Below are positions 33,976 to 43,101 of a DNA stretch of 49,727 nucleotides, piece after piece; the first letter of the stretch is position 1, and every line of letters begins with the position of its first letter. Source of the DNA: Bacteroidales bacterium. GTDB taxonomy: Bacteria; Bacteroidota; Bacteroidia; Bacteroidales; P3. The DNA lies in assembly GCA_031262295.1 (NCBI GenBank), contig JAISIA010000089.1:1-49727 (forward strand), read 5' to 3'. The notes beneath the pieces are model-generated. The model made no database searches, had not been told where the DNA came from, and saw only the letters and a program-made list of their open reading frames with translations. Made by a program: the position numbers and the translations under genes.

Positions 33976-34004
33976 CTTTTTATTAGTGTATTTCTTAGTT
34001 TTGT

Positions 34005-36089
34005 TTAGTTATTGAGCATTTCAATAAAGTCCTTTTCTGAAATTATGGGGATGTTTAGCTTCTCTGCCTTCTTTCTTTTCTCCTCTCCCATTTTCTCTCC
34101 CGCCAAAAGGTAGTTTAATTTTGAAGAAATTCCACTAAGAACTCTTCCTTGATTATCCTCTATTGCTTTTTTTATTGAATCCCTACTAAAGGTTTCAAAG
34201 GTTCCACTTACTACAAAACTTTTTCCAAGTAGCTTATTACTTAAAAAGGTCTCCTTTATCTCAAAATTTAAACCTCGTTTTTTTAATTCATTTATTAGAG
34301 ATATATTTTCTTCATTTGAAAAATAACTAACAATACTTTGAGCTATCCTTTCTCCAACTTCATCTATTTGTAGTAGATCTTCCTTTTTTGCACCTATTAT
34401 ATTATCTATACTCTTATATGTCTTTGCTATCTTCTTTGCAAGTACTTCTCCAACATATCTTATTCCCAAAGCAAAAAGAACTCTTTCAAAAGGAACATCT
34501 TTTGAAAGAAGGATTGCCTCAATTATATTCTCTGCTCCTTTTTTCTGTATTACGCTTTTCTTATCTTCATCCAAAGAGGTTAAACCAATTAATTCTTCTT
34601 TTTTTAGATCGTATATATCATAAAAATTTGAAATAAGGTTGTTATCTAAGAGGTATTTCAATCTTTCCTCTCCCAGAAAAGCTATATTCATTGCCTTCTT
34701 ACTAACAAAATGCTGCATCCTTCCTAAGATTTGAGAAGGGCAATGATTGTAATTTGGGCAATAATATCCAGCTTCACTTTCCTCTTTTATTAAAGGAGTA
34801 TTGCATATTGGGCAATTCTTAATGTATTTTATGTATTCAATCTCTCCTTCCCTCTTTTCTCTTTTATCAAAGTTTATTCCAACAACCTTAGGTATTATTT
34901 CTCCTCCTTTTTCTATATATATATAGTCATTATATGCTAAGGAAAGTTTTTGAATAAACTCTTCGTTATGTAAGGAAGCTCTTTTGACAATTGTTCCTCC
35001 AAGAGATATTGGTTCAAAGTTAGCAACAGGAGTTACAATACCTGTTCTTCCAACTTGATATTCTACACTTATTAGTTTGGTTTCTTCTCTTTGAGCCTTG
35101 AACTTATAAGCAGTAGCCCAGCGAGGAGTTTTATTTGTTGCTCCTAAAACGTTCCAGAGTTTTGTATCGTTGAGTTTGATTACAATTCCGTCTATATTAA
35201 AATCTAAATTAAAACGTTCTTTATCCCAATAGTTAATAAATTCAGTTATCTCTTCAATACTATTACATATAGCCATAAATTTTGGAATATTAAATCCCCA
35301 TTGCTTTGCTCTTTGTAATCTTTGGTAATGAGTTAAACTTAATATCTCTTCATTTATCTTATCATTGGTATTATCTTCCTTTAATAATAGAAAATATAAG
35401 AAACATTCCAAGTGTCGTTTTGCTGTTTCTCTGCTATCTAATAGCTTTATGCTACCAGAGGCTGCATTTCTTGGATTAGCCAATGGCTCTTGCTCGTCAA
35501 TAATTCTTTGATTGTTGAATTTCTCAAACTCTTTTAATGGAAATATTACTTCTCCTCTTATTTCAAATTCTTCGGGATAGTCCTCTCCTATTAATTCCAA
35601 AGGAATGGAATTAATGGTTTTTATATTTTTTGTTATATCATCGCCCCTTATTCCATCACCTCTTGTTAGGGCACGTTGTAATTTCCCATTTACATAATTA
35701 AGACTTACTGCAACGCCATCATATTTCAACTCACAAACCCATTGTAAAGCATCTTTCAATGAAAGACTATCTTCTGCTCTTTTTACGAAATCTTTTATCT
35801 CTTCTATTGAATAGGTATTGGCAAGTGAAAGCATAGGGAAACTATGTTCTACTTGTGTGAAATTCTTACTTACTTCCCCTCCCACCCTTTGAGTTGGTGA
35901 AAGAGAGAAAAACTCCTTATCAAAGTTGGGATTCTCCTTTTTGTATTCCTCTTCTAAGGCTTCAAGTTCTTTTAATAGGAAATCAAAGGTTTGATCATCT
36001 ACTGTTGGATTATCTAAAACATAATAATTGTAATTATGTCTATTTATTTGTTGTCTTAACTCAATAATTTTGTTATAGAGTTGGCTCAT
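34005..36089 (-). CDS. ligA: NAD-dependent DNA ligase
   Basis: 694 residues, full length. It contains the adenylation Lys122 in ELKYDGVAVSL, ANPRNAASGS, DGIVIKLND, the OB-fold region (GRTGIVTPVANFEP), the four-Cys zinc finger (CPIC ... YYCPNYNHCP), helix-hairpin-helix repeats (about 505-600) and a C-terminal BRCT domain (GKSFVVSGTF ... NYLLAGEKMGEEKRKKA). It seals nicks using NAD+ in replication and repair. Its start overlaps the end of pdxA by 17 nt, so translation is probably coupled. Confidence 0.97.
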   Translation of the reverse strand: MSQLYNKIIELRQQINRHNYNYYVLDNPTVDDQTFDFLLKELEALEEEYKKENPNFDKEFFSLSPTQRVGGEVSKNFTQVEHSFPMLSLANTYSIEEIKDFVKRAEDSLSLKDALQWVCELKYDGVAVSLNYVNGKLQRALTRGDGIRGDDITKNIKTINSIPLELIGEDYPEEFEIRGEVIFPLKEFEKFNNQRIIDEQEPLANPRNAASGSIKLLDSRETAKRHLECFLYFLLLKEDNTNDKINEEILSLTHYQRLQRAKQWGFNIPKFMAICNSIEEITEFINYWDKERFNLDFNIDGIVIKLNDTKLWNVLGATNKTPRWATAYKFKAQREETKLISVEYQVGRTGIVTPVANFEPISLGGTIVKRASLHNEEFIQKLSLAYNDYIYIEKGGEIIPKVVGINFDKREKREGEIEYIKYIKNCPICNTPLIKEESEAGYYCPNYNHCPSQILGRMQHFVSKKAMNIAFLGEERLKYLLDNNLISNFYDIYDLKKEELIGLTSLDEDKKSVIQKKGAENIIEAILLSKDVPFERVLFALGIRYVGEVLAKKIAKTYKSIDNIIGAKKEDLLQIDEVGERIAQSIVSYFSNEENISLINELKKRGLNFEIKETFLSNKLLGKSFVVSGTFETFSRDSIKKAIEDNQGRVLSGISSKLNYLLAGEKMGEEKRKKAEKLNIPIISEKDFIEMLNN

Positions 36090-37245
36090 CTTCTTTTTGC
36101 AATTCTTTTGTTATGTCTTCATCAACTAAGTTATCCTTGCGTGTAACTTTAAGAGGATTCTTTGTAAGAATGTCGTATTGTTTTCTATTATTAACTATAT
36201 CCATTGCTAAAAAGACTGCATTACGGAAACTCTCACATGATGCAATATTTTTCCCTGCTATATGGTATGCAGTTCCGTGTGCAGGAGATGTTCTTACGTA
36301 TTCCAACCCCGCAGTGAAATTTACACCACTTTCAAAGCTAATTAACTTAAATGGAATTAAACCTTGGTCATGATATAGTGCTAATACTCCATCGTAGTTC
36401 TTAAAATCTCCTGTTCCAAAGAAACCATCAGCAGGAAAAGGTCCAAAGGCGAGGATATTATCATCAAAAGCCTTCTTTATAGCAGGAAGAATTATCTTTT
36501 CATCTTCATCTCCGTTGATTCCATGATCGCCAGCATGAGGATTTAAAGCTAAGACTGCTATCTTTGGCATTGAAATTCCAAAATCTCTTCTAAGGGATTG
36601 GTTGAATACTTTAAGTTTATTTAGAACTAAATCTTCGGTAATAGTACTTGAAACATCTTTTAGTGCCAAGTGATTCGTCATTATACCAACCTTTACCCTA
36701 TCGCTACTCATTATCATTAAGGAATCCTTAGCTCCAAACTTCTTTGTGAGATATTCTGTATGCCCTGAAAAATGAAAATCCTTAGATTGAATATTCTTTT
36801 TGTTTATTGGAAGGGTAACTAATGCATCTATCTTTCCCTTCATTAAGTCATCCGTTGCCTCTTCTAAGGATTTTTCTGCTAAGACTCCTGCTGTGGGGGT
36901 GGATTGTCCAACTTCTATCTTTACCTCTTCTTGTATTATGTTTAATACATTTAATTTTCCTTTTTCAATATGTTCAGTAGAACGAATATTTACAAAGGGA
37001 ATATTGGGCGTATCTGTAAGTTTCTTATAGTAGGATAAAATTTTTGATGAACCATATAGCACAGGAGTACAAGATTCCATAAGACGAGTATCGCTGAAAC
37101 ATTTTATCAGTACCTCATATCCTATACCATTAAAATCTCCTTGCGATATTCCTAATCGTATATTCCTATTTTCTTTCTTTTCTTTTACCACTTGGTGTAA
37201 ATCAATATGATTATGGTTATTCCTATTTTCTGTTTTCTCTGCCAT
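36073..37245 (-). CDS. pdxA: 4-hydroxythreonine-4-phosphate dehydrogenase
   Basis: 390 residues from ATG at 37245, one nt after the pepA stop; an earlier ATG at 37281 would overlap pepA by 35 nt. The core begins RLGISQGDFNGIGYEVLIK, followed by LPINKKNI, FSGHTEYL (metal His), LALNPHAGD (metal His), LALYHDQGLIPFKLI (metal His) and a closing RTSPAHGTAYHIAGK. It oxidises 4-phosphohydroxy-threonine in the DXP-dependent pyridoxal phosphate pathway. An N-terminal tail of about 30 charged residues (rich in Glu, Lys, Asn and His) is longer than usual for the family. No pdxJ is adjacent. Confidence 0.93.
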   Translation of the reverse strand: MAEKTENRNNHNHIDLHQVVKEKKENRNIRLGISQGDFNGIGYEVLIKCFSDTRLMESCTPVLYGSSKILSYYKKLTDTPNIPFVNIRSTEHIEKGKLNVLNIIQEEVKIEVGQSTPTAGVLAEKSLEEATDDLMKGKIDALVTLPINKKNIQSKDFHFSGHTEYLTKKFGAKDSLMIMSSDRVKVGIMTNHLALKDVSSTITEDLVLNKLKVFNQSLRRDFGISMPKIAVLALNPHAGDHGINGDEDEKIILPAIKKAFDDNILAFGPFPADGFFGTGDFKNYDGVLALYHDQGLIPFKLISFESGVNFTAGLEYVRTSPAHGTAYHIAGKNIASCESFRNAVFLAMDIVNNRKQYDILTKNPLKVTRKDNLVDEDITKELQKEDEPTL

Positions 37246-37246
37246 A

Positions 37247-38689
37247 TTATTTTTGTATAAAATATTTTTCAATAAATTCAACCATTAATCTCACACCCCA
37301 GCCTGTTGCACCATAACCATAATAGTTTTGTTTCTTCTCAAAATATGCAACACCTGCTATATCCAAATGTATAAAAGGGAAATCTGAGGTAAAATGTGCA
37401 AGGAATTTGCCTGCACTTATCATACCTGCATATTTTTCTCCTGAATTTTTAATATCTGCAATATCACTTTTGATTATCTGATCATACTCTTCCCAAAAAG
37501 GGAATTCAGCTAAACGTTCGTAGGTAAGGTTTCCTGCCTCTTTCATATTATTTATAAACTCCTCTGCATTGTTTTGCACAACTGCACAGCCAAAAGGACC
37601 AATTGCTCTTTGAGCCGCACCAGTCAATGTTGCAGCATCTACAATCAAAGCAGGGTTATATTGCTTTGCAAATGCTAAGGCATCGGCAAGTATCATCCTT
37701 CCTTCGGCATCAGTATTTACAACCTCTACATTTGTTCCGTCATACATATTAATAATATCTCCTGAGGCGTAAGCATTACCATTAGGGCGGTTGTCAGTTG
37801 CAGGAAATAGACCAATAATATGAACAGGTAGGGACAATAAGGCACAAGCATAGATAGCACAAGCCATCATTGCAGCACCTGCCATATCGGTTTTCATCTC
37901 CTCCATGTAGTCTCCCGGCTTTATATTTAAGCCTCCCGTATCATAAACTATGCCTTTACCAACCAAAAGTAGAGGTTTTTTGTTCTTATATCCCTTAGGC
38001 TTATATTCCATAATGGTAAATGTAGGCTCATCAACGCTACCTTTATTTACTGCAAGTAAGCCTCCCATTTTCAAATGCTCAATTTCCTTCTTATGCATCA
38101 CTTCAACCCTTATTCCAGCTTCCAAAGATAGGTTTGTTAATGCCTCAGACAAACCTGTAGCATTTAAAGAACATACAGGTTCATTAACCAAATCCTTACA
38201 TTTTTCAACGGCTGTGGAAATTATTTTCAACTTTTCTATATCCGAAATTTCAATATCGGAATGAATAATTGAAATATGATCAAAAGGATGTACTAATCTT
38301 TGTGGGTCTGTCTTATAATCATCAAAGCAATAACTTGAAAGAACAACTCCTTGAACAAAGCTTAGGGTTTCTTCTTTTGAGGCTTTTGATATAAGATTTA
38401 TATGACTTATGTGATGCGTATCCAAAAAATCCAAAATCTTTGCCCCAATTTTTCTTAGCTCTTCCATTGTTTTATACTCCTCTTTCTTTATTGGGAATAT
38501 AGCAACAATAAGCCATGAGTGAATATTATTAAAAGCAAAGAAGTTTTGTTTATTTTCTCTATGCTGATTATTTATATAAACTTCCTGCTCTTGTGATAAA
38601 AGATTGTGATTTAATGAAGTTTTTTCATCAACAAGTATTATATTTGAATACTCATTCTTAGGTGTTAATAATTTATCTATGGTTATCAT
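37247..38689 (-). CDS. pepA: Leucyl aminopeptidase (M17)
   Basis: 480 residues from the ATG at 38689. A TATCTTTG -7 box at 38728-38721 lies downstream of the alternative start at 38731, which rules the longer form out. The catalytic domain has GKGIVYDTGGLNIKP (metal Lys and Asp), MKTDMAGAA and the signature NTDAEGRMILADAL, ending with HLDIAG and GATGWGVRLMVEFI. It is a cytosolic dimetal aminopeptidase releasing N-terminal residues, usually hexameric. It is the first gene of a four-gene minus-strand operon. Confidence 0.93.
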   Translation of the reverse strand: MITIDKLLTPKNEYSNIILVDEKTSLNHNLLSQEQEVYINNQHRENKQNFFAFNNIHSWLIVAIFPIKKEEYKTMEELRKIGAKILDFLDTHHISHINLISKASKEETLSFVQGVVLSSYCFDDYKTDPQRLVHPFDHISIIHSDIEISDIEKLKIISTAVEKCKDLVNEPVCSLNATGLSEALTNLSLEAGIRVEVMHKKEIEHLKMGGLLAVNKGSVDEPTFTIMEYKPKGYKNKKPLLLVGKGIVYDTGGLNIKPGDYMEEMKTDMAGAAMMACAIYACALLSLPVHIIGLFPATDNRPNGNAYASGDIINMYDGTNVEVVNTDAEGRMILADALAFAKQYNPALIVDAATLTGAAQRAIGPFGCAVVQNNAEEFINNMKEAGNLTYERLAEFPFWEEYDQIIKSDIADIKNSGEKYAGMISAGKFLAHFTSDFPFIHLDIAGVAYFEKKQNYYGYGATGWGVRLMVEFIEKYFIQK

Positions 38690-38720
38690 AACGATGTTTT
38701 TTGTTAAAAATTTAGTTTGA

Positions 38721-38728
38721 CAAAGATA
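38721..38728 (-). promoter_or_regulatory. -7 promoter element of the pepA-pdxA-ligA-mtaB operon
   Basis: TATCTTTG on the minus strand, 31 nt before the pepA ATG. It decides the start codon of pepA. Confidence 0.6.
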
Positions 38729-38781
38729 CAAAATAATTTCTTCCTCATATTAGAAAAAGGAAAATATAATGGAAAAACAAT

Positions 38782-38789
38782 TAATTTTG
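38782..38789 (+). promoter_or_regulatory. -7 promoter element for the DUF486 gene
   Basis: TAATTTTG on the plus strand, 32 nt before the ATG. Confidence 0.5.
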
Positions 38790-38821
38790 CACCTTAAAAT
38801 ATAAAATATAATTTTATTGAT

Positions 38822-39190
38822 ATGAAACAATTAACAACTATTGCCCTATTGGTAGTTTCAAACATATTTATGACCTTTGCTTGGTATGGACATTTGAAAT
38901 TTAAGGAATATTCTTGGTTTGAAAACCTCCCACTTATTCTTATAATACTCCTTTCTTGGGCAATTGCTTTTTTTGAGTATTGTTTTCAAGTTCCTGCAAA
39001 TAGGATAGGTTTTCAAGGAAACGGAGGTCCATTTAATCTTTGGCAGCTTAAAGTTTTGCAAGAGGTAATAACTCTTGTAGTATTTACATTTTTCACAACA
39101 ACATTATTTAAAACCGAAACCCTAAAACTAAATCATCTTATAGGCTTTGTATTCCTTATACTTGCCGTCTTCTTTATATTTAAAGATTAA
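38822..39190 (+). CDS. DMT/DUF486 family membrane protein
   Basis: 122 residues with four hydrophobic segments. Conserved DUF486 features are NIFMTFAWYGHLKF near the N-terminus, SWAIAFFEYCFQVPANRIGF in the middle and FNLWQLKVLQEVITLVVF, ending in a fourth hydrophobic segment. The family is a single-repeat relative of drug/metabolite transporters, located in the inner membrane and probably dimeric. No substrate is known. It is divergent from pepA and single-gene. Confidence 0.92.
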   Translation: MKQLTTIALLVVSNIFMTFAWYGHLKFKEYSWFENLPLILIILLSWAIAFFEYCFQVPANRIGFQGNGGPFNLWQLKVLQEVITLVVFTFFTTTLFKTETLKLNHLIGFVFLILAVFFIFKD

Positions 39191-39203
39191 CGAAAAATAA
39201 AAT

Positions 39204-39233
39204 ATTTAACATTTTTTCCTTCAAATGTTAAAT
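39204..39233. repeat. AT-only inverted repeat upstream of the copy C promoter
   Basis: Arms ATTTAACATTT and AAATGTTAAAT with an 8-nt loop, identical arms to copies A and B. It starts 14 nt after the DUF486 stop. Confidence 0.75.
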
Positions 39234-39261
39234 TCTCAAACTTCAAATTTGAAAAACCCCA

Positions 39262-39293
39262 TTTGCATTTGTAAAATATTTTTTGTAACTTTG
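39262..39293 (+). promoter_or_regulatory. Conserved promoter of composite repeat C
   Basis: TTTG (39262-39265), 20 nt, TAACTTTG (39286-39293). Spacing is identical to copies A and B despite a different spacer sequence. Confidence 0.65.
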
Positions 39294-39395
39294 CCGAAAT
39301 AAAGCTCGCTTTTAAGGGCAATAAAGCTCTAATGTTTCCAAATTTCATTTTTCTTTATATTTATAAAATAACCACTTCATTATTAATTTGTTATC

Positions 39396-39479
39396 CTTAA
39401 CTAAATCTTCATTTCAGAAAAATAAAACGAGGTTTTAGAAAATTATTTCTTCGTTTTAGCAAACTAAAACAGCGTTTTA
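39396..39479 (-). repeat. 21-bp tandem repeat array, 4 units (in copy C)
   Basis: On the minus strand: GCTG variant, standard GAAG unit, CCTCG variant, and a diverged GAAG unit, each 21 nt. This order matches copy B. Confidence 0.9.
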
Positions 39480-39802
39480 TTCTGGAAAAATAAGGATAAA
39501 TTAAAAAAAATTAAAAATGTAGAAAAATAAATCAAAAATCCCTTGTATTATATTGAGAATTAATAAATTCAAAAATTGACAAAATTTTAACAAATTTTGA
39601 AGCTCTAAAATTGAGCAAAATGTTAAAAATTCGTCAAATTTTGTGTTTTTTTGATGAAACAAATGTTAAAATTTAGTGACTTTTGATAAAAATATTGTTA
39701 AAATTTTTGCAAATTTTATACTTTGATTTATTTCTTAAAAGGAAACAAAAAAAGAAATAACATAAAATACACTCCTATCTATGCTATAAAGAGGAAAAAG
39801 TT

Positions 39803-39810
39803 TATATTTG
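39803..39810 (+). promoter_or_regulatory. -7 promoter element of the restriction-modification operon
   Basis: TATATTTG on the plus strand, 29 nt before the chosen endonuclease ATG. It lies inside the longer open frame that begins at 39723 and so argues for the later start. Confidence 0.55.
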
Positions 39811-39839
39811 CAAAAAGAAAAACTATAAAACTTTTAACT

Positions 39840-40526
39840 ATGATTTATAATGAGGATTTATTTTTGAATGCTATTAGTGATTCATTTAAGGCATATAAAG
39901 AACGTGGTGCAAGAAGTACTGAGAAAATAAAGCCTTTACATAAAGCTATTGCAGATATTCTAAAAAATATATGGGGCAATGATTTTGATGTATTCTATCT
40001 TTCAGATACAACAAAAGAAAAACAAGTAGAAGGTAAATATTACTTTAAAGACATAGATATAACAATTACAAAAGATGAAAAGCCTGTTTTTTGTTTAGGA
40101 ATAAAGTTTGTTACATCTAACTATAAACAAAATGCCAATAATTACTTTGAAAATATGATGGGAGAAACAGCAAACATACAAGCTGTTGGCACTTTGCCAT
40201 ACGCTCAATTAATAATTTTGCGTCATAAAACTCCATATTATAAAAAGAATGAAAGCATAAATCAATCAAAAATAGAGATTATTAATGATAAGGATTTGCA
40301 AAAATATTTAAAACTTAACTTTGATACTCCTCAAGTTCATAGACCAAAATATATAGGAATAAAATTAATTGATGTTGATGAAGAAACCTTTAAAGTAACT
40401 TCTACTTCTTTGGATGAAAATTTTTCTTCTGAGATTGCATCACTATTAAAGGATGCCCTATCTTTGGATACATTTTTTAATAATATATATAATTACAAAA
40501 ACTATTTTATATCAAAAAACAATTAG
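39840..40526 (+). CDS. Type II restriction endonuclease
   Basis: 228 residues from ATG at 39840, placed downstream of a -7 box at 39803-39810; the upstream frame is Lys-rich filler without family features. The centre (about 64-112) looks like a PD-(D/E)xK nuclease core: FKDIDITITKDEKPVFCLGIKF then NYFENMMGETANI. Asp71/Asp73 and Lys89 fit the motif, but the usual acidic residue two before the Lys is Gly87; Glu104 or Glu109 on the next helix could replace it. The recognition sequence is not predictable. It is followed 8 nt later by an adenine methyltransferase, so this is a type II restriction-modification pair. Confidence 0.8.
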   Translation: MIYNEDLFLNAISDSFKAYKERGARSTEKIKPLHKAIADILKNIWGNDFDVFYLSDTTKEKQVEGKYYFKDIDITITKDEKPVFCLGIKFVTSNYKQNANNYFENMMGETANIQAVGTLPYAQLIILRHKTPYYKKNESINQSKIEIINDKDLQKYLKLNFDTPQVHRPKYIGIKLIDVDEETFKVTSTSLDENFSSEIASLLKDALSLDTFFNNIYNYKNYFISKNN

Positions 40527-40534
40527 CATCAACT

Positions 40535-42028
40535 ATGGCATCACTACAAAAAATATATAATGAGGAAAAACTTGGTGGTGTTGTTTATACTCCACAAAAC
40601 ATTGTATGTAGGATATTAGATGCAATTTCTTATTCTTCTTTTGATATTTTAGGAAAAAAAATAATAGATCCTTCTTGTGGAGATGGACGTTTTTTAATGG
40701 AAGTTGTTAGACGTATAATTAAATTTTCTCCCAAAGAGTTTTTAAAATACAATTTAGAACAAGTCTATGGGTGGGATATTTCTCCTAAGGCTGTTGAAAG
40801 TTGTAAGGAAAACTTAAATAGCCTTATAGATAATGAAAACTTAAATATAAATTGGAATATATTTGTTAAGGATTCTATTAAAGAATATGAAAAACCTGAT
40901 TTATATTCTAAGGAAAATACAGAAAAATTTGATTTTATTGCAAGCAATCCTCCTTATATAAGAATACAACATTTAAGTGGGGAACAAAGAAAATATATAC
41001 AACAAAACTATACCTTTTGTCAAAGTGGTTCAACAGATATTTATATTGCTTTCTATGAACTTTGTTTAAACCTATTATCTGATGATGGAATATGTGGATT
41101 AATAACTCCAAATACTTTTTTCCACACTCAAAGTGCAAAATTTCTAAGGCAACACTTTGTTTTAAATAAAAATTTATTGCAAATAATAAACTTTGGAGAT
41201 ATACAACTTTTTGATGATGCAACAACATATAGTGCAATAACTATATTCAATAAAAAGGCTAATAAAGATTTTGTATATAAAAAAGCAATTACAGAAAACA
41301 AATTTGAAAAAAGAAATATAAAGTTCTCCGAATTAAAAGAACCCTTTTGGCAATTATCCACAAATGAAGAAAAAACGATAAAGGGAGAAAAGTTAAAAAA
41401 CCTTTGTGATATACACGTTGGCATAACCACTCTTTGTGATAAGGCATACATATTCCCAATAACAAATATAGATGACAATTATGTTTATGCCCATACCTTA
41501 CTTATGGGTAAGATAAAAATTGAAAAAGATATATTAAAACCAATAATAAAGGTATCTAAACTAAAACACTCTTCGGAAGAAATAAAAGAATATGTACTTT
41601 TCCCATATAAGAAAGTGGAAGGAAAAAATAGGATAATTGATGAAAAGGAGTTGAAAGAAATGTTTCCTCTTGCCTATAATTATCTTATATCTGTAAAACC
41701 TTTTTTGGATAAGAGAGATAACGGAAAAACAAATCCTGTTAGTTGGTATGCCTTTGGTCGTAGTCAGGGATTGGATACTTCTTTTGGAGAAAAGATAGTT
41801 TTTTCTCCAATGAATCTTCACCCTAATTTTATATATTGTAACAATAGTGAAGCAACATTCTATTCAGGTTATTGCATAAAGACTAATAAGATTGATGTTA
41901 ATAAATTAATAAGCCAGCTAAATTCTCAAAGAATGGAAGACTTTGTCTTTATATCATCAAGAGATTTTCGCAATGGTTGGAAGGCATATAATAAAAAGGT
42001 GATAGAAAACTTTGAAGTTGTAATTTAA
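40535..42028 (+). CDS. N6-adenine DNA methyltransferase of the restriction-modification pair
   Basis: 497 residues. AdoMet-binding motif I is IIDPSCGDGRFLMEV (about 44-58), the acidic motif II is YGWDISPKAVESC, and the catalytic motif IV is ASNPPYIRI (about 134-142). Motif order corresponds to gamma-class N6-adenine enzymes related to TaqI and Eco57I methylases. The C-terminal half (about 285-497) is the target-recognition region, ending SSRDFRNGWKAYNKKVIENFEV. It protects host DNA from the endonuclease encoded just upstream. The gene ends 4 nt from the convergent SGNH-like gene. Confidence 0.92.
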   Translation: MASLQKIYNEEKLGGVVYTPQNIVCRILDAISYSSFDILGKKIIDPSCGDGRFLMEVVRRIIKFSPKEFLKYNLEQVYGWDISPKAVESCKENLNSLIDNENLNINWNIFVKDSIKEYEKPDLYSKENTEKFDFIASNPPYIRIQHLSGEQRKYIQQNYTFCQSGSTDIYIAFYELCLNLLSDDGICGLITPNTFFHTQSAKFLRQHFVLNKNLLQIINFGDIQLFDDATTYSAITIFNKKANKDFVYKKAITENKFEKRNIKFSELKEPFWQLSTNEEKTIKGEKLKNLCDIHVGITTLCDKAYIFPITNIDDNYVYAHTLLMGKIKIEKDILKPIIKVSKLKHSSEEIKEYVLFPYKKVEGKNRIIDEKELKEMFPLAYNYLISVKPFLDKRDNGKTNPVSWYAFGRSQGLDTSFGEKIVFSPMNLHPNFIYCNNSEATFYSGYCIKTNKIDVNKLISQLNSQRMEDFVFISSRDFRNGWKAYNKKVIENFEVVI

Positions 42029-42032
42029 AAGA

Positions 42033-43094
42033 TTATTTAATTATATCCAAGAAGGCTTCTCCGAGAAGTTTGCCTTGAAGAAATAGTCCTCTTTGTGTTA
42101 GTTGTGAGGCTCTTTTATCCATTAAATTGCCCTTCATCCAGCTTTCACAAGCCCCCATTCCTCCCATAATTTGATAGAAATCCCATAAATAACAAGAGTT
42201 TTCATTGGCAATGCGATTTAAAATATCGTCTATACTCTTTAATCTTTTATTTGGTAAAGAGGCTATCTTATAATCCAATGGTGTTGTAATTAATATGGGA
42301 ACATTAGACTTTATTTCCCTTATAGTATTAATTATATTTAGGATACTTTCTTCAAAATTTACTGGATTAAACATAGGAGTATAGGCATTTGTTGCTCCGT
42401 ATGAAAGTACAACCATATCAAAATCCATTGTACTAATATGTTTTTTTAAAAGAGAATCCCTATCATAGAAATAGTAGTTAGAGAGATTGTTTGCAAAAAC
42501 ATCAAAGAGAAAACCATTTTGTGTTGTCTCAATATAGAAACCAAAATAAACAAGATGATAATTAGAATTATTAATCAACTCTATTTGCAAATTCCTAACA
42601 GGTTTTTTTAATTCAAATGTTGTATAACCTCCCTCCTCATTATAGGTTGTTTTATATGAAACGGAAGAATTTGCAAGTATAATCTCCATATTTGGATATA
42701 GCTTTGAATGATATATTCTGAATTTCTGACAAAGATTATTTGAATTATTTTTTGAATCAAATAGGTTTATAGTTGTTTTTTTTTGAGAAGACACACTTAG
42801 AGGTGCATCCCAATGCATAGAACTTAATTTCTTTGTATTAAATTCTGTTATAAGTTGATTGTAGAAAGACTCTATTGATTTTTCATTTAGTGTTTTGTTA
42901 TCTGTTAAATGAAGTACTCTAACTTGATTTTGGTTAATATTTTCTATCTTTTGTCTTATTGAATTAAATGCTGAATCTTTATTATTCGTTCTTTGTATGT
43001 AGTTATTTGAATATAATGCCTCATCTTCTTGAGAAAAGGAGAGAAATGATATTGATATTAGAAGTAGGAATAGAGGAATACTTTTTTTTAACAT
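42033..43094 (-). CDS. Degenerate SGNH/GDSL hydrolase-like secreted protein
   Basis: 353 residues with an N-terminal signal peptide (1-21, ending FLSFSQ). The order of segments matches Bacteroidota SGNH hydrolases: VRVLHLTDN (58-66) where active relatives have VLHIGDSH, an inserted beta-rich domain, VVLSYGATNA for the GxND block, PILITTP, and LWDFYQIMGG ... GKLLGEAF near the end. The catalytic Ser is replaced by Asn66, and the C-terminal His expected near DxIHFT is absent (RASQLTQRG). This looks like a pseudoenzyme, perhaps binding a glycan or peptidoglycan. It follows the GldA-like gene on the same strand after 7 nt, so the two are co-transcribed. Confidence 0.7.
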   Translation of the reverse strand: MLKKSIPLFLLLISISFLSFSQEDEALYSNNYIQRTNNKDSAFNSIRQKIENINQNQVRVLHLTDNKTLNEKSIESFYNQLITEFNTKKLSSMHWDAPLSVSSQKKTTINLFDSKNNSNNLCQKFRIYHSKLYPNMEIILANSSVSYKTTYNEEGGYTTFELKKPVRNLQIELINNSNYHLVYFGFYIETTQNGFLFDVFANNLSNYYFYDRDSLLKKHISTMDFDMVVLSYGATNAYTPMFNPVNFEESILNIINTIREIKSNVPILITTPLDYKIASLPNKRLKSIDDILNRIANENSCYLWDFYQIMGGMGACESWMKGNLMDKRASQLTQRGLFLQGKLLGEAFLDIIK

Positions 43095-43101
43095 TTTATA
43101 T

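Larger units (their letters stand above)
39195..39720 (+). repeat. Composite intergenic repeat, copy C (reversed)
   Basis: Reverse-complement version of copies A and B. From left: inverted repeat (39204-39233), promoter on the plus strand (39262-39293), 21-bp array (39396-39479), the ATTGAGAATTAATAAATTC segment, then a block with repeated AATGTTAAAA. It lacks the palindrome present in copies B and D. Its promoter faces the restriction-modification genes. Confidence 0.8.

Noticed and set aside
39723-39839. N-terminal extension of the endonuclease
   Set aside because: A -7 promoter box lies inside it, the composition is Lys-rich filler, and MIYNEDLFLNAI at 39840 is a better start.
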